From positions 79,062,550 to 79,126,549 of the forward strand of contig CM045729.1 in assembly GCA_024760905.1 (NCBI GenBank): a stretch of 64,000 bases of DNA. The letters run 5' to 3'. This DNA comes from Plotosus lineatus. Taxonomy: Eukaryota > Chordata > Actinopteri > Siluriformes > Plotosidae. Position numbers and translations under genes: made by a program. Under the pieces are notes generated by a model. The model was not told where the DNA came from. It worked only from the letters and a program-made list of their open reading frames with translations, and did no database searches. Positions 54,170-64,000 of this stretch are shown one piece after another (position 1 is the first letter of the stretch; every line of letters starts with the position of its first letter).

Positions 54170-55315
54170 TATAGCTGTGGTAAGAATATGAGCTTTTCTC
54201 TAAGGAAGTGTGGGGCTCCAAAACTTTGGTGACATTTTAGAAAATCCATAGACATTCTGGCCTTTTGAGACTCAGACTCTTGGGGAGCGAAAGACAATTA
54301 GCAGCAAATCTGCAGTGCACTGAAGGAAAAAAGCCAGTGTGAGACTTTTGTTCCTCCTCTACCTCCATGTGAAGCCTCAAGAGAAAAGCATTCACAGCTT
54401 GAAAACTTGATGTGCAAACTTAAGATCGTTGGAAAACCCAGAGATAATTAAATGCAACATTAATAAGACTGCTAGTTATATGTATAAGACTGATGTAGGG
54501 TTCTATGCAGGGTTCATAGAACTACAGCTGTACACATAACTAGTGTACTATTTCACTTCTGTTTACCACAAGTGGATAAACACCTGGAGACTCCTGTGTA
54601 AGATGCTCTGAGATGACTACTACACTTACAGCCCTGACATCAAAGGCTTCCTGGAATGGTACACCAGTTAGTCATGTTCATTAAGAGGAGCTGGTCCTTG
54701 GAAAATGGACTACCATAGTAGATGCTGAGATTTCAGCTCAACTGTAGGCCATGTTGATGAACTAATCTATGCTGTGGACCAATCTTTTTTGAACAAAGAG
54801 GTATTTGTGATTTTCCTGTAACAGATGAGCAGAACATCTGCAGATGGGATGGAAATCATCCAATATAAATAAGGCACAGTGAGGAACAAGCTCTGTAGAT
54901 TCACCCTTGCTAAATCCTACAAAAGCAAGCAACCCATTCACAAAATCTAGCAACATGATAAAAGAACAAAAAATCCTGCATTCAGCCAGTGTATGCAAGG
55001 TAATGTGTTTAACTACTGAAAGACAGGCTTATTATTGCCTGAGGCGAGGGTACAAAGACTCGTGGCTCTATAAGGACCAAAGATCTGCTTGTAAGGTTGC
55101 TAGCTACATAGAGTTTTGACAACCAGTGAGATCTAAGTGAATAGCAAGACATTCCTAGGCATCCCAGGACCACAACCATCTGGCAAAGTTTCTGAATTCT
55201 GTACACAGTCAGAAGAATCATCTATAGAGAGAAACCAGTCCTGGAGTTGGAAGGCTTGAGCTAAAATAAATTAATTCATTATTTGTTTAGTTATTCACCT
55301 GTCTGTATCCATCCA
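54170..55315. other. Unassigned sequence
   Basis: No microsatellites and a rather even composition, which suggests an old repeat, but no family phrase or coding motif was recognised on either strand. The frames at 54762-54998 and 55009-55221 have no domain. Confidence 0.4.
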
Positions 55316-55319
55316 TCTA

Positions 55320-55995
55320 TTTGTTTTCCTCTGCATATCCAAGATCGGGTCTGAGGGGCACCAGGCCAAGTGGGGAAAATCTAGGTATTCTTCTCCCCAG
55401 CGACATACTCTCTGGTTCCTTCTCGGTCATCAGAAGGTATTCGCAGGTCAGATATGATGCTGAATACCTTCAGCAACTTCTGAATCTGCCCTGGTGCCTC
55501 CTCCCAGTTGAATGTGCCTGGAAAACCTAAACAGATGTGCAAACCCCCTCAACTGGATTTTTTCAAATCAAAAGAGCAGGAGCTGCATCCCAAATTTGTC
55601 AGTGTTCCTCACCTTTTTGCTAAGGCTGATCTCAACTACTCTTAGAAATAACTAATTTCAGCTGTTTGTATACACAATCTCATTTATTCAGTCATAACCT
55701 AAATTTTATGACTATAGGAAAGGGTTAGGACATAGATGGACTGGGAGATTCAAAGTTTTGGCCTTTGACTCAGCTCCTTCTTCACCACAATGGACGAGTT
55801 CAGTGCCCTAATTCTTACTGATGGTGCAGTACCGATTTGTCTGTCCATTGTCCACTCCATCCTACCGTCACTTATGAACAAGATCCTCAGATACTTGAGC
55901 ATCTCCGCTTGAGGCATAGACTCATCCCGATTCAGGAGGGTCAGTCAACCTTTTTCTGGTTGAGGCCCTTGATCTCAGATTTGGAGGAGCTGACT
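55320..55995 (-). pseudogene. Rex1/Babar-like LINE remnant, heavily decayed
   Basis: Minus-strand phrases 'gacgggagggtcaatc'-like, 'aagtatctgaggatcttgtt' and 'gaaggagctgagtcaaaggc' (55770-55960) follow the order of the LINE C-terminus at 43390-43560. The end near 55330-55400 matches the 3' coding end. Too mutated to translate. Confidence 0.55.
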
Positions 55996-56145
55996 CTCAT
56001 CATTTCTCTTCTGTAAAAGCAAAATCCTGGATTAAGAGCCAGATGCAGGGACACTGTGTGTGTGAGGCAGGAACAGGCTTGGATGGCTCCCCATTGTCTA
56101 TTCAAAAAAACTCAAATTTGTTTTATTTTTATGAAAAAGAAAGTA

Positions 56146-56470
56146 ATATGAAGGTCAGGGGTTCAAGCCCCACTATCACCGAGTTGTCACTGCTGTCCCC
56201 ACCAGTGCAGCTAACTGTGTTATCAAAGGTCAGCCATGTCTCTCACTGTTTGTGGTAGAGGTATGCAAAAAACCACCGGGGTCATTCTTAAAGAGAATGC
56301 CCTTGGGTTACCGTCAGCTTGTTTCTGCCCTTCAATGGCCTGGCGAGATTTCCAGGTGTACTCTGCCCTCGCTTAGAGTCAGCTCAGATTTTGCGCTGCT
56401 CCCCCCTCCCCCCCAACCTAATCTGGATTAATTAGCTCAGAAAACAAACGAACGAATGAATGAATGAATG
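56146..56470 (+). mobile_element. SINE with L2-type tail, head truncated
   Basis: Starts near the B box ('ggttcaagccccactatcac'), then 'gtgttatcaaaggtcagcc', 'caatggcctggcgagattt' and 'taatctggattaattagctc', followed by a (GAAT)n tail at 56449-56476. Confidence 0.8.
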
Positions 56471-56479
56471 AATGAAAAA

Positions 56480-57415
56480 TCAAGTATGCTATTTTTGAGT
56501 GATTCAAAAGAACAACCCATTATTATCTTTGTTGGGGTTTGATACCTTACTGGTATCTGTATGCCTGTGAAAGTGTCACGAGGATTATACCAAGGAGCGA
56601 TGCTTTATATTGGAGCAATGGTTTACAATACAGCTCCAAGGTATCCTATGAGCAGCTCTCATCCTTCAGTGGAATGTACTGTGAGATAATTTGATGGTAA
56701 AAGCATTACCTTTAATGTAGAGTCGAAAGGTTGGTTACCAGGGCCTTTCATGCCCACCAGGATTCTGAAAATTTGACACAACCTGTCCAAAGGATGGGTG
56801 TTTATGTTCAATTCGAAATCTTAGACAAGATTCTACACTGCTAGGAGTGAGGTATTGATCAGCTTCATCTTTTCACCTTTTATAGATTGGAAAAACTGTT
56901 CTCATGGTAACACTATGGCAGCTAACAAATTACTAGGGCATGCCATGCACAATTCATCAGTGCATCTGCATTCAACACTTAGGCAGTGCACATCTGGATG
57001 CTTCATCTGGTAAGGCCACCAGCAAACATGACACAAGCATCAACAGAAAACAGGTGGCCCAGCCAGCATGCAGAACATGCATCATGGAGTTCAGGCACAC
57101 ATGAGGTGTTTGTCCAAACTCCCATTTATATCTCTCAACAAAACCCATGAACTGTGGCAAAATCAATTCTTCTATGAGAAAGGTTGTGCAAATGAGTCTC
57201 ATGATTCAAAAAAATCATTGCTACACAAGCATTGGTTTTGTCGGGGGAGGAGGGGGTGGGAGGTGGGTCAGAAGGTATAGATGATCCTGGCCCAAGGCGG
57301 GTCCATGAAAAGTTCCACAGTTTTGAAAGGTCTCAGCCTGCAAGTGTACATGTGTAGGTGTATCTCATTACCCTTGGCAGTTAGCAGGGGCGAAATATAA
57401 CTATCGTCCATCTAA
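56480..57415. other. Unassigned sequence
   Basis: The minus strand frame 57202-56972 and the plus frame 57068-57280 show no recognised domain. No element ends. Confidence 0.4.
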
Positions 57416-57423
57416 ACAATGGC

Positions 57424-57600
57424 CAGTGGAGAAAGTGAGCAATGGTTCTTTTACAGCCTCACACCATAGACAGTGAGAGACATCGCCAGCCTTTGATAAC
57501 CCAGTTAGCTGCACTGGGGGCATAGCAGTGACAACCTGTTGAGAGTGGGACTTGAACCCCAACCTTGGAATCTGTAACCCAGCATCTTACCGCCGCCGAT
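57424..57600 (-). mobile_element. SINE 5' part (head and body)
   Basis: Minus strand: GGCGGCGGTAAGATGCTGGG, B box 'ggttcaagtcc'-like at 57548-57556, body to 'aaaagaaccattgctcac'. The 3' half is missing. Confidence 0.78.
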
Positions 57601-57868
57601 TGAATCTCTTTTTTCTAAAATGGCATTTATTAACAGGTAAAAGTTTTTGAAGTGGACAGAGGAAAATACATTATGGATTTGTTTCTGTTTTGTTTTTTTG
57701 CTTTTTTTTTGCTCTAACATACCACCCAGTCTTGCGTGGCAGATGAACCAGAATGACTTGAGTTTGAAAACTGACTCAGGCCTACAGTAGATGACAGATG
57801 AATGAAATGTTACCTTTCATGTAGTACTACATTTCAAAGCCAGATGGAGCCAGGTTACATGTAAGTTA

Positions 57869-58252
<384 letters not shown>

Positions 58253-58254
58253 GC

Positions 58255-59585
58255 CATAGAATAAATGTATAAATGTATAAATCCTTTTGCTACCTTGCCC
58301 CTGAATGAAATTCTTTTGCAGTGAACCAAGTGTCTCATTTAGCTCAGATCTCAACTTCATGTTGTTTTTCGCTGATGCTGTGAAGTTTTCAGAGAACTGT
58401 ACATTAATAAAGACACTTTCTGCTACCTGTGAATCATGCCTGCAGTCATCTAAAGCGAATTATTGCGTGACATCTTACTAGAGTAGTCCTAATGCTGTGA
58501 TAAATAAAACTGCCAGCATATGTGGACCACAAAAATGACAATAAAAAGATTATCATCATTCATTTCATGCATTATTTTACATATAAAAGCTTGGGCTTCA
58601 GTACAAGCCTGTGAAAGCAGACTGTCCATAATCATGTCCATATTAGTAGATGGTATCATGAAGGGGTGTTGGCTGTGCTGAATTGGTCACAATGTTCATA
58701 ATCCTTGATAAATCAGTTTTACTGCAGTGACTTGCATTAGTAGACGCTGAGTGTGATCACATTGTCTCGTGTCGTTGCTTCCAAATGAGAAAAGCGCTGA
58801 CATTTCATTCAAACGAATCAATACGCGGAGGAGAATGGCTCACCAGGACAGCAGGTTTCTTCCATCCAGCCAGCTAGATTTTGAAAAAAGAAAATCCCTT
58901 GTTTGTTATTTTATTATACTCACCAAAGAAGCCGTAACATGGTGCAATAATTTTCAGCAAATTGTGACATGATTCATACATTTAATACAACACAATATAA
59001 CCTGTAATTTCAGTAATGTTGTACTTCCATGCAAGTAACGTTTCCCCTCTCTCTCTCTCTCTCTCTCTCTCTCGCTCTTCTTTTTTATGTACTTATCTTG
59101 CTTTAAACCTCTTGCGTCTCTGCACTGATTATTGAAAAAGCCCACCGGCAGTGCAGAGTCGAGCCGCATACCATGGCACAGCTTGCAAACATATGATTTA
59201 AAGATATATTTTAATAAAAAATCTCTCAATAAAAATAATTTTTTAAAAAAGTTCAACTGAAAAATAGCAGCAATCCTGTAATAAGGGGGGGGGGGGGGAA
59301 TCATTAAAAGTGCTTTAAGATTTTTTCTTTACGATAAGGTCACTAAGAACTGAACGGGTTTGATATTCGCATGTTCATAAATGGAAACCCGCAGGATTTC
59401 AGGCCCCGACAGTATTCCACAGGAGACGCATACAAACACAAACAAGCATGTCAGACCAGAAGTTATGTGTTTTGCAGAAGCAAGATAACACATTTTTGCT
59501 CCACCCACAACTTTGAACTCCTTTTTTAGATTGATTGATTGATTGATTGAATACTTGATTGATTGGTTGGTTGGCATTTCCTGCA
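58255..59585. other. Low-copy sequence, no gene seen
   Basis: Includes a CT run (59047-59075) and a G run (59285-59299). The part 58730-58980 has mixed composition and could be conserved non-coding DNA. No exon recognised. A (TTGA)n tract is at 59528-59570. Confidence 0.45.
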
Positions 59586-59586
59586 T

Positions 59587-59969
59587 TTTCTTCTTCTTCT
59601 TTTCCTTTTGGCTGTTCCCTTTCAGGGGTCGCCACAGCGAATCATCTGCTTCCATCTTCATGGAAGTTATATTATTAATGATTTGCATATTTGATTGGGC
59701 ATAGGTTTTTACGTCGGGTGCCCTTCCCGACACAACCCTTTAGCAAGGGGCGGAAACACACTGACTGCTTTGCCGCTCCTCTTGTCAAAAGTCAGCAATG
59801 GTTCTTTTACATGAACCTCTCACCATAGACAGTGAGAGACATGGCCGGCCTTTGGTAACCCAGTTAACTGCATTGGGGGGGACAGTAACAACCTTGTGGA
59901 GAGTGGGACTCGAACCCCCAACCCAAGGATCAGTGCTCCAGCGCCTTCACCACCAGGCCACCACTGCCC
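59587..59969 (-). mobile_element. tRNA-SINE with RTE-derived 3' half, with target duplication
   Basis: A 16-bp duplication (59571-59586 and 59970-59985, one mismatch) defines both ends. Minus strand: head GGCAGTGGTGGCCTGGTGGT, B box GGTTCGAGTCC at about 59912-59922, shared body, RTE leader piece ('gggaagggcacccgacgta'), RTE 3' end ('gctgtggcgacccctgaaag') and a (GAA)n tail at 59590-59602, the same tail as the RTE itself. This copy shows that the chimera moves as one unit. Confidence 0.93.
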
Positions 59970-59989
59970 TTGGCATGTCCTGCATATAC

Positions 59990-60950
59990 TCCTGGTTATT
60001 CTCCCACCACAGGAATAAAATAAAATGACCAACTTCACCTTTAGCATTATTTCTATCAGTTATTCTGAACCTTAACTCGTGTTATTGTGAGGTCAGCTGA
60101 TTACTAAACACAAGTACTGATAGGGTGGCAGTGAAATGCAGTTTTTCCGTGAAAAAGACGACCGTCTGTTACTATGTGCACAGGATTTTGTTGTTTTCCG
60201 ACTGAAATTGACAACTGCAGATGCTGCGTGGGAGGTAAAAATAAAACCAGGTCCGTATAGCTCATTACAGCCATATAGACAACTCCCCTAATGAACCTCA
60301 TCTGTGAAATGAACCAAATGAACTTCATAAATACGGTTCCACAGAAAAGAGACCTGCGGATTATATAACACGTTTGTTTTTAGATGGTGGATAAAAAAAA
60401 AAAAAACTACACTTTTATACTTTTCAATAAGTCTTGTACTGTCACATGGTATGAAGAGCACAAATAACTATTTGTCATCTTCTGTAGACCCAGGGATGAA
60501 GTAAGTGCATCCAAATATTAACTTCTGTCCAAAGGAAAAGATTGGATGGCCTTCATGTGGAGGAATATCGGTGCATCAGGCGCCACTGGCTCGCTGTGTG
60601 TGTAGGACCCATGAACTGAGGAAGGCCTGCGGTCTGCCAGTCTGAAATATTACAATGCCACATATTTGGTCCTCTATAAATTTTATGCAAATTTCTGGAC
60701 TTTCCCATTGGAATTAATGATCATTAACAGCATCAACATGAATATGATCCATAAGACAGAAATTGTATAATATCTTTGGAATGAGCGATCATATTCCTTC
60801 ATTTCAAGACATTTGTAAATTCTGAAATACAGAACCGTCCAATGAGGTCATCGCGAATGAAATACATATATTTAAATTGCAGTGATTATATCTATACAAG
60901 CGCAGCTGTATGATTTACTCGATGATTTCTGTGACTATTGGATGAGTGAC
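59990..60950. other. Low-copy sequence, nothing recognised
   Basis: A run at 60391-60404. No element ends or exon. Confidence 0.5.
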
Positions 60951-60952
60951 GT

Positions 60953-61025
60953 GGGACAGTGGTGGCCTAGTGGTATAAGGTGCTGGATCGCTGATCCTAT
61001 GGTTGGGGGTTCGAGTCCCACTCAG
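60953..61025 (+). mobile_element. Isolated SINE head (tRNA-like)
   Basis: GGGACAGTGGTGGCCTAGTGG with A box TGGCCTAGTGG (60963-60973) and a perfect B box GGTTCGAGTCC (61008-61018). The SINE sequence stops about six bases after the B box. It is not a tRNA gene: the cloverleaf cannot be drawn and the acceptor ends do not pair. Confidence 0.8.
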
Positions 61026-61029
61026 AATT

Positions 61030-61895
61030 TTGCAATTTTGGGGATCCAATCAGAACTCGAGGCTGATAGACATGTCTGAGATTTTTCTCCTGGAACAACT
61101 TCTTTTGTCTGATTGCTTGGATGGTCTTCTTTTCCGAAATGCTAAATAAAAACCTGAAAAATGAGCTTGGATCTCTTGCGTCATGAACTGGATATGTTTC
61201 GCCATGACAACCTACATGTCTGTTCAGCCAATCATCTACCTACAATACTGTACCAAATTTCTCGATTTATTTCTTTTTAAAAACTTTGCTACAAATTTGT
61301 ATTTTTAATTCGTGCATTAGTGAGTCAGAACAAAAATATTTTAGATTTCCAACATTCATTTTCAGCCACAAAATTAAATGTTACAGGAAAAAAAAGTTGA
61401 TTGGTTCATGTCCAGGTTGATGCCACAGCCATCCACAACCGAGAGCCCATGGGAGCTAAATGTTTGAGCTTTCACGGGAGGGAGCGGTGGCATACGGTCA
61501 CTTCCCTGTCACTCACAGCAATCGTCATTCAATCATGGGCATCTGTGAGGACATTCGTATGAGGGGACGGATAGCATTTTCCCTCACGGTTTGTTAGATC
61601 CCTCGAAATGCAAAAGGGAGCATCTCATGTCACGGAGAAGAATGTACATCTTTATGTCCCTCCTTGGTTGGTGAAGGTTGTGTGATAAAAAGGCAACACT
61701 TGATGTGTACGGATTAGATACGACTAAAATCAGGAGGAAAAACAGTGGAAAAAAGATATGTCTGTATGTCAGGTATAGAGAACGCAGCTTCTTTTTCCAT
61801 AAGCGACCACGTTTCAGAGAAAAGCCATAGTGAGGACTGTTGGGGTTTGCATGTAAATAAAGAAGCAAGTGTGAACATCAAACTGTGACCAGTCC
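61030..61895. other. Low-copy sequence, nothing recognised
   Basis: No element ends. The frames on the minus strand (61584-61868) have no domain. Confidence 0.5.
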
Positions 61896-61902
61896 TGTAA
61901 GA

Positions 61903-62319
61903 CAGGGGTCCCCAACCACCGGGCCCTGGACCGGTACCGGTCTGTGGATCATTTTGTACCAGGCCGCAAAGCATGAATAATCGTGATTAAAATATATGTA
62001 AAAATATGTTTTTGCTTCCGAACGACAACCACTTCTGCCCTCACATAACTTCCACGCTTGACTCTTTGGCGCGTATTTACCCTGAATCAGCAATGCTAGC
62101 TAGCCCTCGCAAAATGATTTCCCGGGAGAATTTTTTTGGAAAGGGTCACATAAACGAGACAGCGATGAGACGGCAGAAGGGTCACAGACTGCCTGCAAAA
62201 AGAAAGCTGCATTTAAAAGAAAATACCTGAGTAGATTTCGACCTGAGTTACGGGTTCATCGCAATAGGTGATTGTTTATATTATAGACAACTTGGTGATA
62301 AAACATTTGGGGACCACTG
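61903..62319. mobile_element. hAT MITE, ZBED-related TIR family
   Basis: Left end CAGGGGTCCCCAACCACC and right end, inverted, CAGTGGTCCCCAAATG. Flanks CTGTAAGA at 61895-61902 and 62320-62327 form a perfect 8-bp duplication. The TIR is close to that of the 2461-3261 element, so the two probably use the same transposase. No coding capacity. Confidence 0.9.
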
Positions 62320-62329
62320 CTGTAAGATA

Positions 62330-62675
62330 CTCGATCAAACGTACAACTCATTACATTATAAACGTCACAAACTCGACCACAAACAATATAACTTAATTGC
62401 AAATGATCATCACAACAGATATTGACTTTGCTTTAGTTATTACTTTTTATTGTACTTTATAGATTTTTTAATGTAAAAACATTTATTTTAATTGTTTATA
62501 TGTGAATATAAGGCATGTTTGCTCTGCAGAAATTTTTTGTCATCATGTGCTTTCGCTCTCCCCTTGATGTTATTGCGCCTGATTGGAGTTTTCACACTGC
62601 AGATGTACTGCAAAACCTGGCTAACGAATCAACAGCTGGAAGCTCGGACCACAGCCATGTTCATTGTTTGCATTC
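62330..62675. other. Low-copy sequence between two hAT MITEs
   Basis: AT-rich; no exon recognised. Confidence 0.45.
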
Positions 62676-62683
62676 ATTTAGTG

Positions 62684-63269
62684 CAGCGCTTCTCAATAAT
62701 TTTCTGTGGCGCCCCCTCTAGGAAGAAAAAAAACATTTCACCCCCACCACCGTACACGAGAATAGAAATAATATGATTCGTCGAAAAAATTGTTATTAGT
62801 ACATCTTTGCATAACATTGTATCGTTATTAACATTAAAACCAAACAAAGAAAAAAACAAATAGTTGAACTTACAATAAAGAAAAACTTCATCAACATTGT
62901 TTTTTTAATCTGTAACACAAAAAATTTAAAGTCCACCAATGTGCCTGAAATTAAAAAAATAAATCCTTATTAAACTCATTCAACTTCTTTATGTCTTAAT
63001 ATCTCCGTCTGTCTCCACCTTTCTCCTCGTTCCTGCTACAAATTTTTCCATGTTGTTTCTTGAGGGGTTGTTTACTGCAATTCATATTGTTTGCTCGGTG
63101 CCTTCCCCCCCTCCACCATAGTGCAACAATAAGAGTGTCACTGCCAACTACTGGAGTGGATGTGCAATTACACTTAATTCCAGTACAGTATGGCAAAAAA
63201 GCATGTTACCCAGAATCATACCCCCCCCATCCCGGCGTCACACCACGCCCCACTATTTGAGAAGCACTG
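62684..63269. mobile_element. hAT MITE, free-standing copy
   Basis: Left end CAGCGCTTCTCAATAATT and right end, inverted, CAGTGCTTCTCAAATAG. Flanks ATTTAGTG at 62676-62683 and 63270-63277 are a perfect 8-bp duplication. The interior matches the MITEs nested in Tigger family C (13099-13379, 29203 end, 49753-50060), including 'tttctgtggcgccccct' and 'cactatttgagaagcactg'. Confidence 0.9.
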
Positions 63270-63279
63270 ATTTAGTGAC

Positions 63280-64000
63280 ACATGAGGTGATTGAGTACCC
63301 TCAACCATCCATCACACCACACAGAAGGCCTCGTCTTGGACTCGTTTCTTTGACTCCTGTTTGATTGCCACCGGCAGTAATTAAGCAGTATACAGAGAGT
63401 GTGTTTTGGAAGTAATGGCTTTGGAAGGACTGAGGAGAGGAAGGGGTGGGGTGGTGTACTTGCTGGTTCCTCCAAAATTACCAAGCGCTGCCTTTAAACA
63501 CAGCGAGAAAAGGTCTGCTCTTTCTGACCCGTGCTGAAGTTCAGGGCAAGATTTCTACATTCATCCTGATAATGTTCCATAACATGCAAAACAGCGGGGT
63601 TTTTATCCCCCCCCCCCCACCCCACCCCCCACCCCCGTCAGCAATGAAATGGATTATCCATAATGAAGACCCTGGTATTTGACCCAAGCTCAGAATTATT
63701 GTTCAATGAAAATTTGGCTTAGCGCTACAGAGAGGTCAATTTTCCAAAGTCAGACTAAATGATTTTAGAGGTATAAATGTTTTAACAATATTTGTGAGCC
63801 AGGCATATTATTTCCAAGACATGATCTATGAGAGTGAAAGAATGCATTTAGCTTTTCTTTCTCCATTGATCAGAATTTGTATGGATTTGTGTATTTAATC
63901 AAGTGTTCACCATTCCCACAACTGTACACAAACTAAAGACCTCTTATTATATTCATGTGTGATTGATTTTTTTTTTTTTTGTTCTAACTCTGCTTGCCAT
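63280..64000. other. Low-copy sequence, no gene seen
   Basis: Contains a C-rich tract (63608-63635). No element ends and no convincing exon up to the window edge. Confidence 0.5.

Noticed and set aside
56972..57280. Possible retroelement or host exon frames on both strands
   Set aside because: No family motif on either strand and no splice context that would support an exon.
60953..61025. Functional tRNA gene
   Set aside because: A and B boxes are present, but the acceptor ends do not pair and no proper anticodon stem can be drawn; it matches the SINE heads in the window.

Overview
This window looks like repeat-dense intergenic or intronic DNA from a ray-finned fish. The evidence is the mix of repeats: tRNA-headed SINEs with L2-type tails of the kind common in teleosts, an RTE non-LTR retrotransposon ending in (GAA)n, Rex1/Babar-like LINE tails, Tc1, Tigger/pogo, hAT and piggyBac elements, and many long (AT)n, (CA)n and (AAT)n arrays. 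I found no host protein-coding gene that I can name, no rRNA and no functional tRNA. Almost every open frame with recognisable meaning belongs to a transposable element. The species cannot be fixed from the sequence.

Layout. 1-10.4 kb: low-copy sequence with simple repeats, a snap-back palindrome, a Rex-like LINE tail split by a hAT element with a BED-finger remnant (2461-3261), a piggyBac-type MITE (5155-5483), Tigger pieces, two SINEs and an internally deleted Tc1 element. 10.4-14.5 kb: a 4.1-kb unit bounded by matching hAT-like ends and a perfect 8-bp target duplication, now filled with a SINE, a Rex-like LINE and Tigger/hAT composites. 14.5-20.4 kb: low-copy sequence, a SINE, two Tigger elements and a 444-bp RTE fragment. 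20.4-28.2 kb: a complete Ty3/gypsy-class LTR retrotransposon on the minus strand, with a PNMA-like Gag and two 697-bp LTRs in which I see no difference, but with a gag-pol region broken by many frameshifts. 28.2-38.4 kb: a Tigger/hAT composite, then two near full-length RTE elements, each nested in a different Tigger element. 38.4-51.9 kb: SINEs, Rex and Tc1 remnants, and low-copy stretches. 51.9-53.8 kb: a Tigger with intact TIRs that carries its own 5'-truncated RTE. 53.8-64 kb: decayed repeats, a long AT microsatellite, SINEs, two short hAT elements with perfect 8-bp duplications, and unassigned sequence.

How the parts relate. RTE elements supply the reverse transcriptase, and at least three SINE copies have acquired RTE sequence. 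Their 3' half is an RTE 5'-leader segment joined directly to the RTE 3' end, behind a tRNA-derived head and body. Other SINE copies share that head and body but end in an L2-type tail. The nesting gives relative ages: Tigger elements are older than the RTEs inside them, a hAT element was carried inside one Tigger lineage before it spread, and the gypsy element and the 444-bp RTE fragment are among the youngest insertions.
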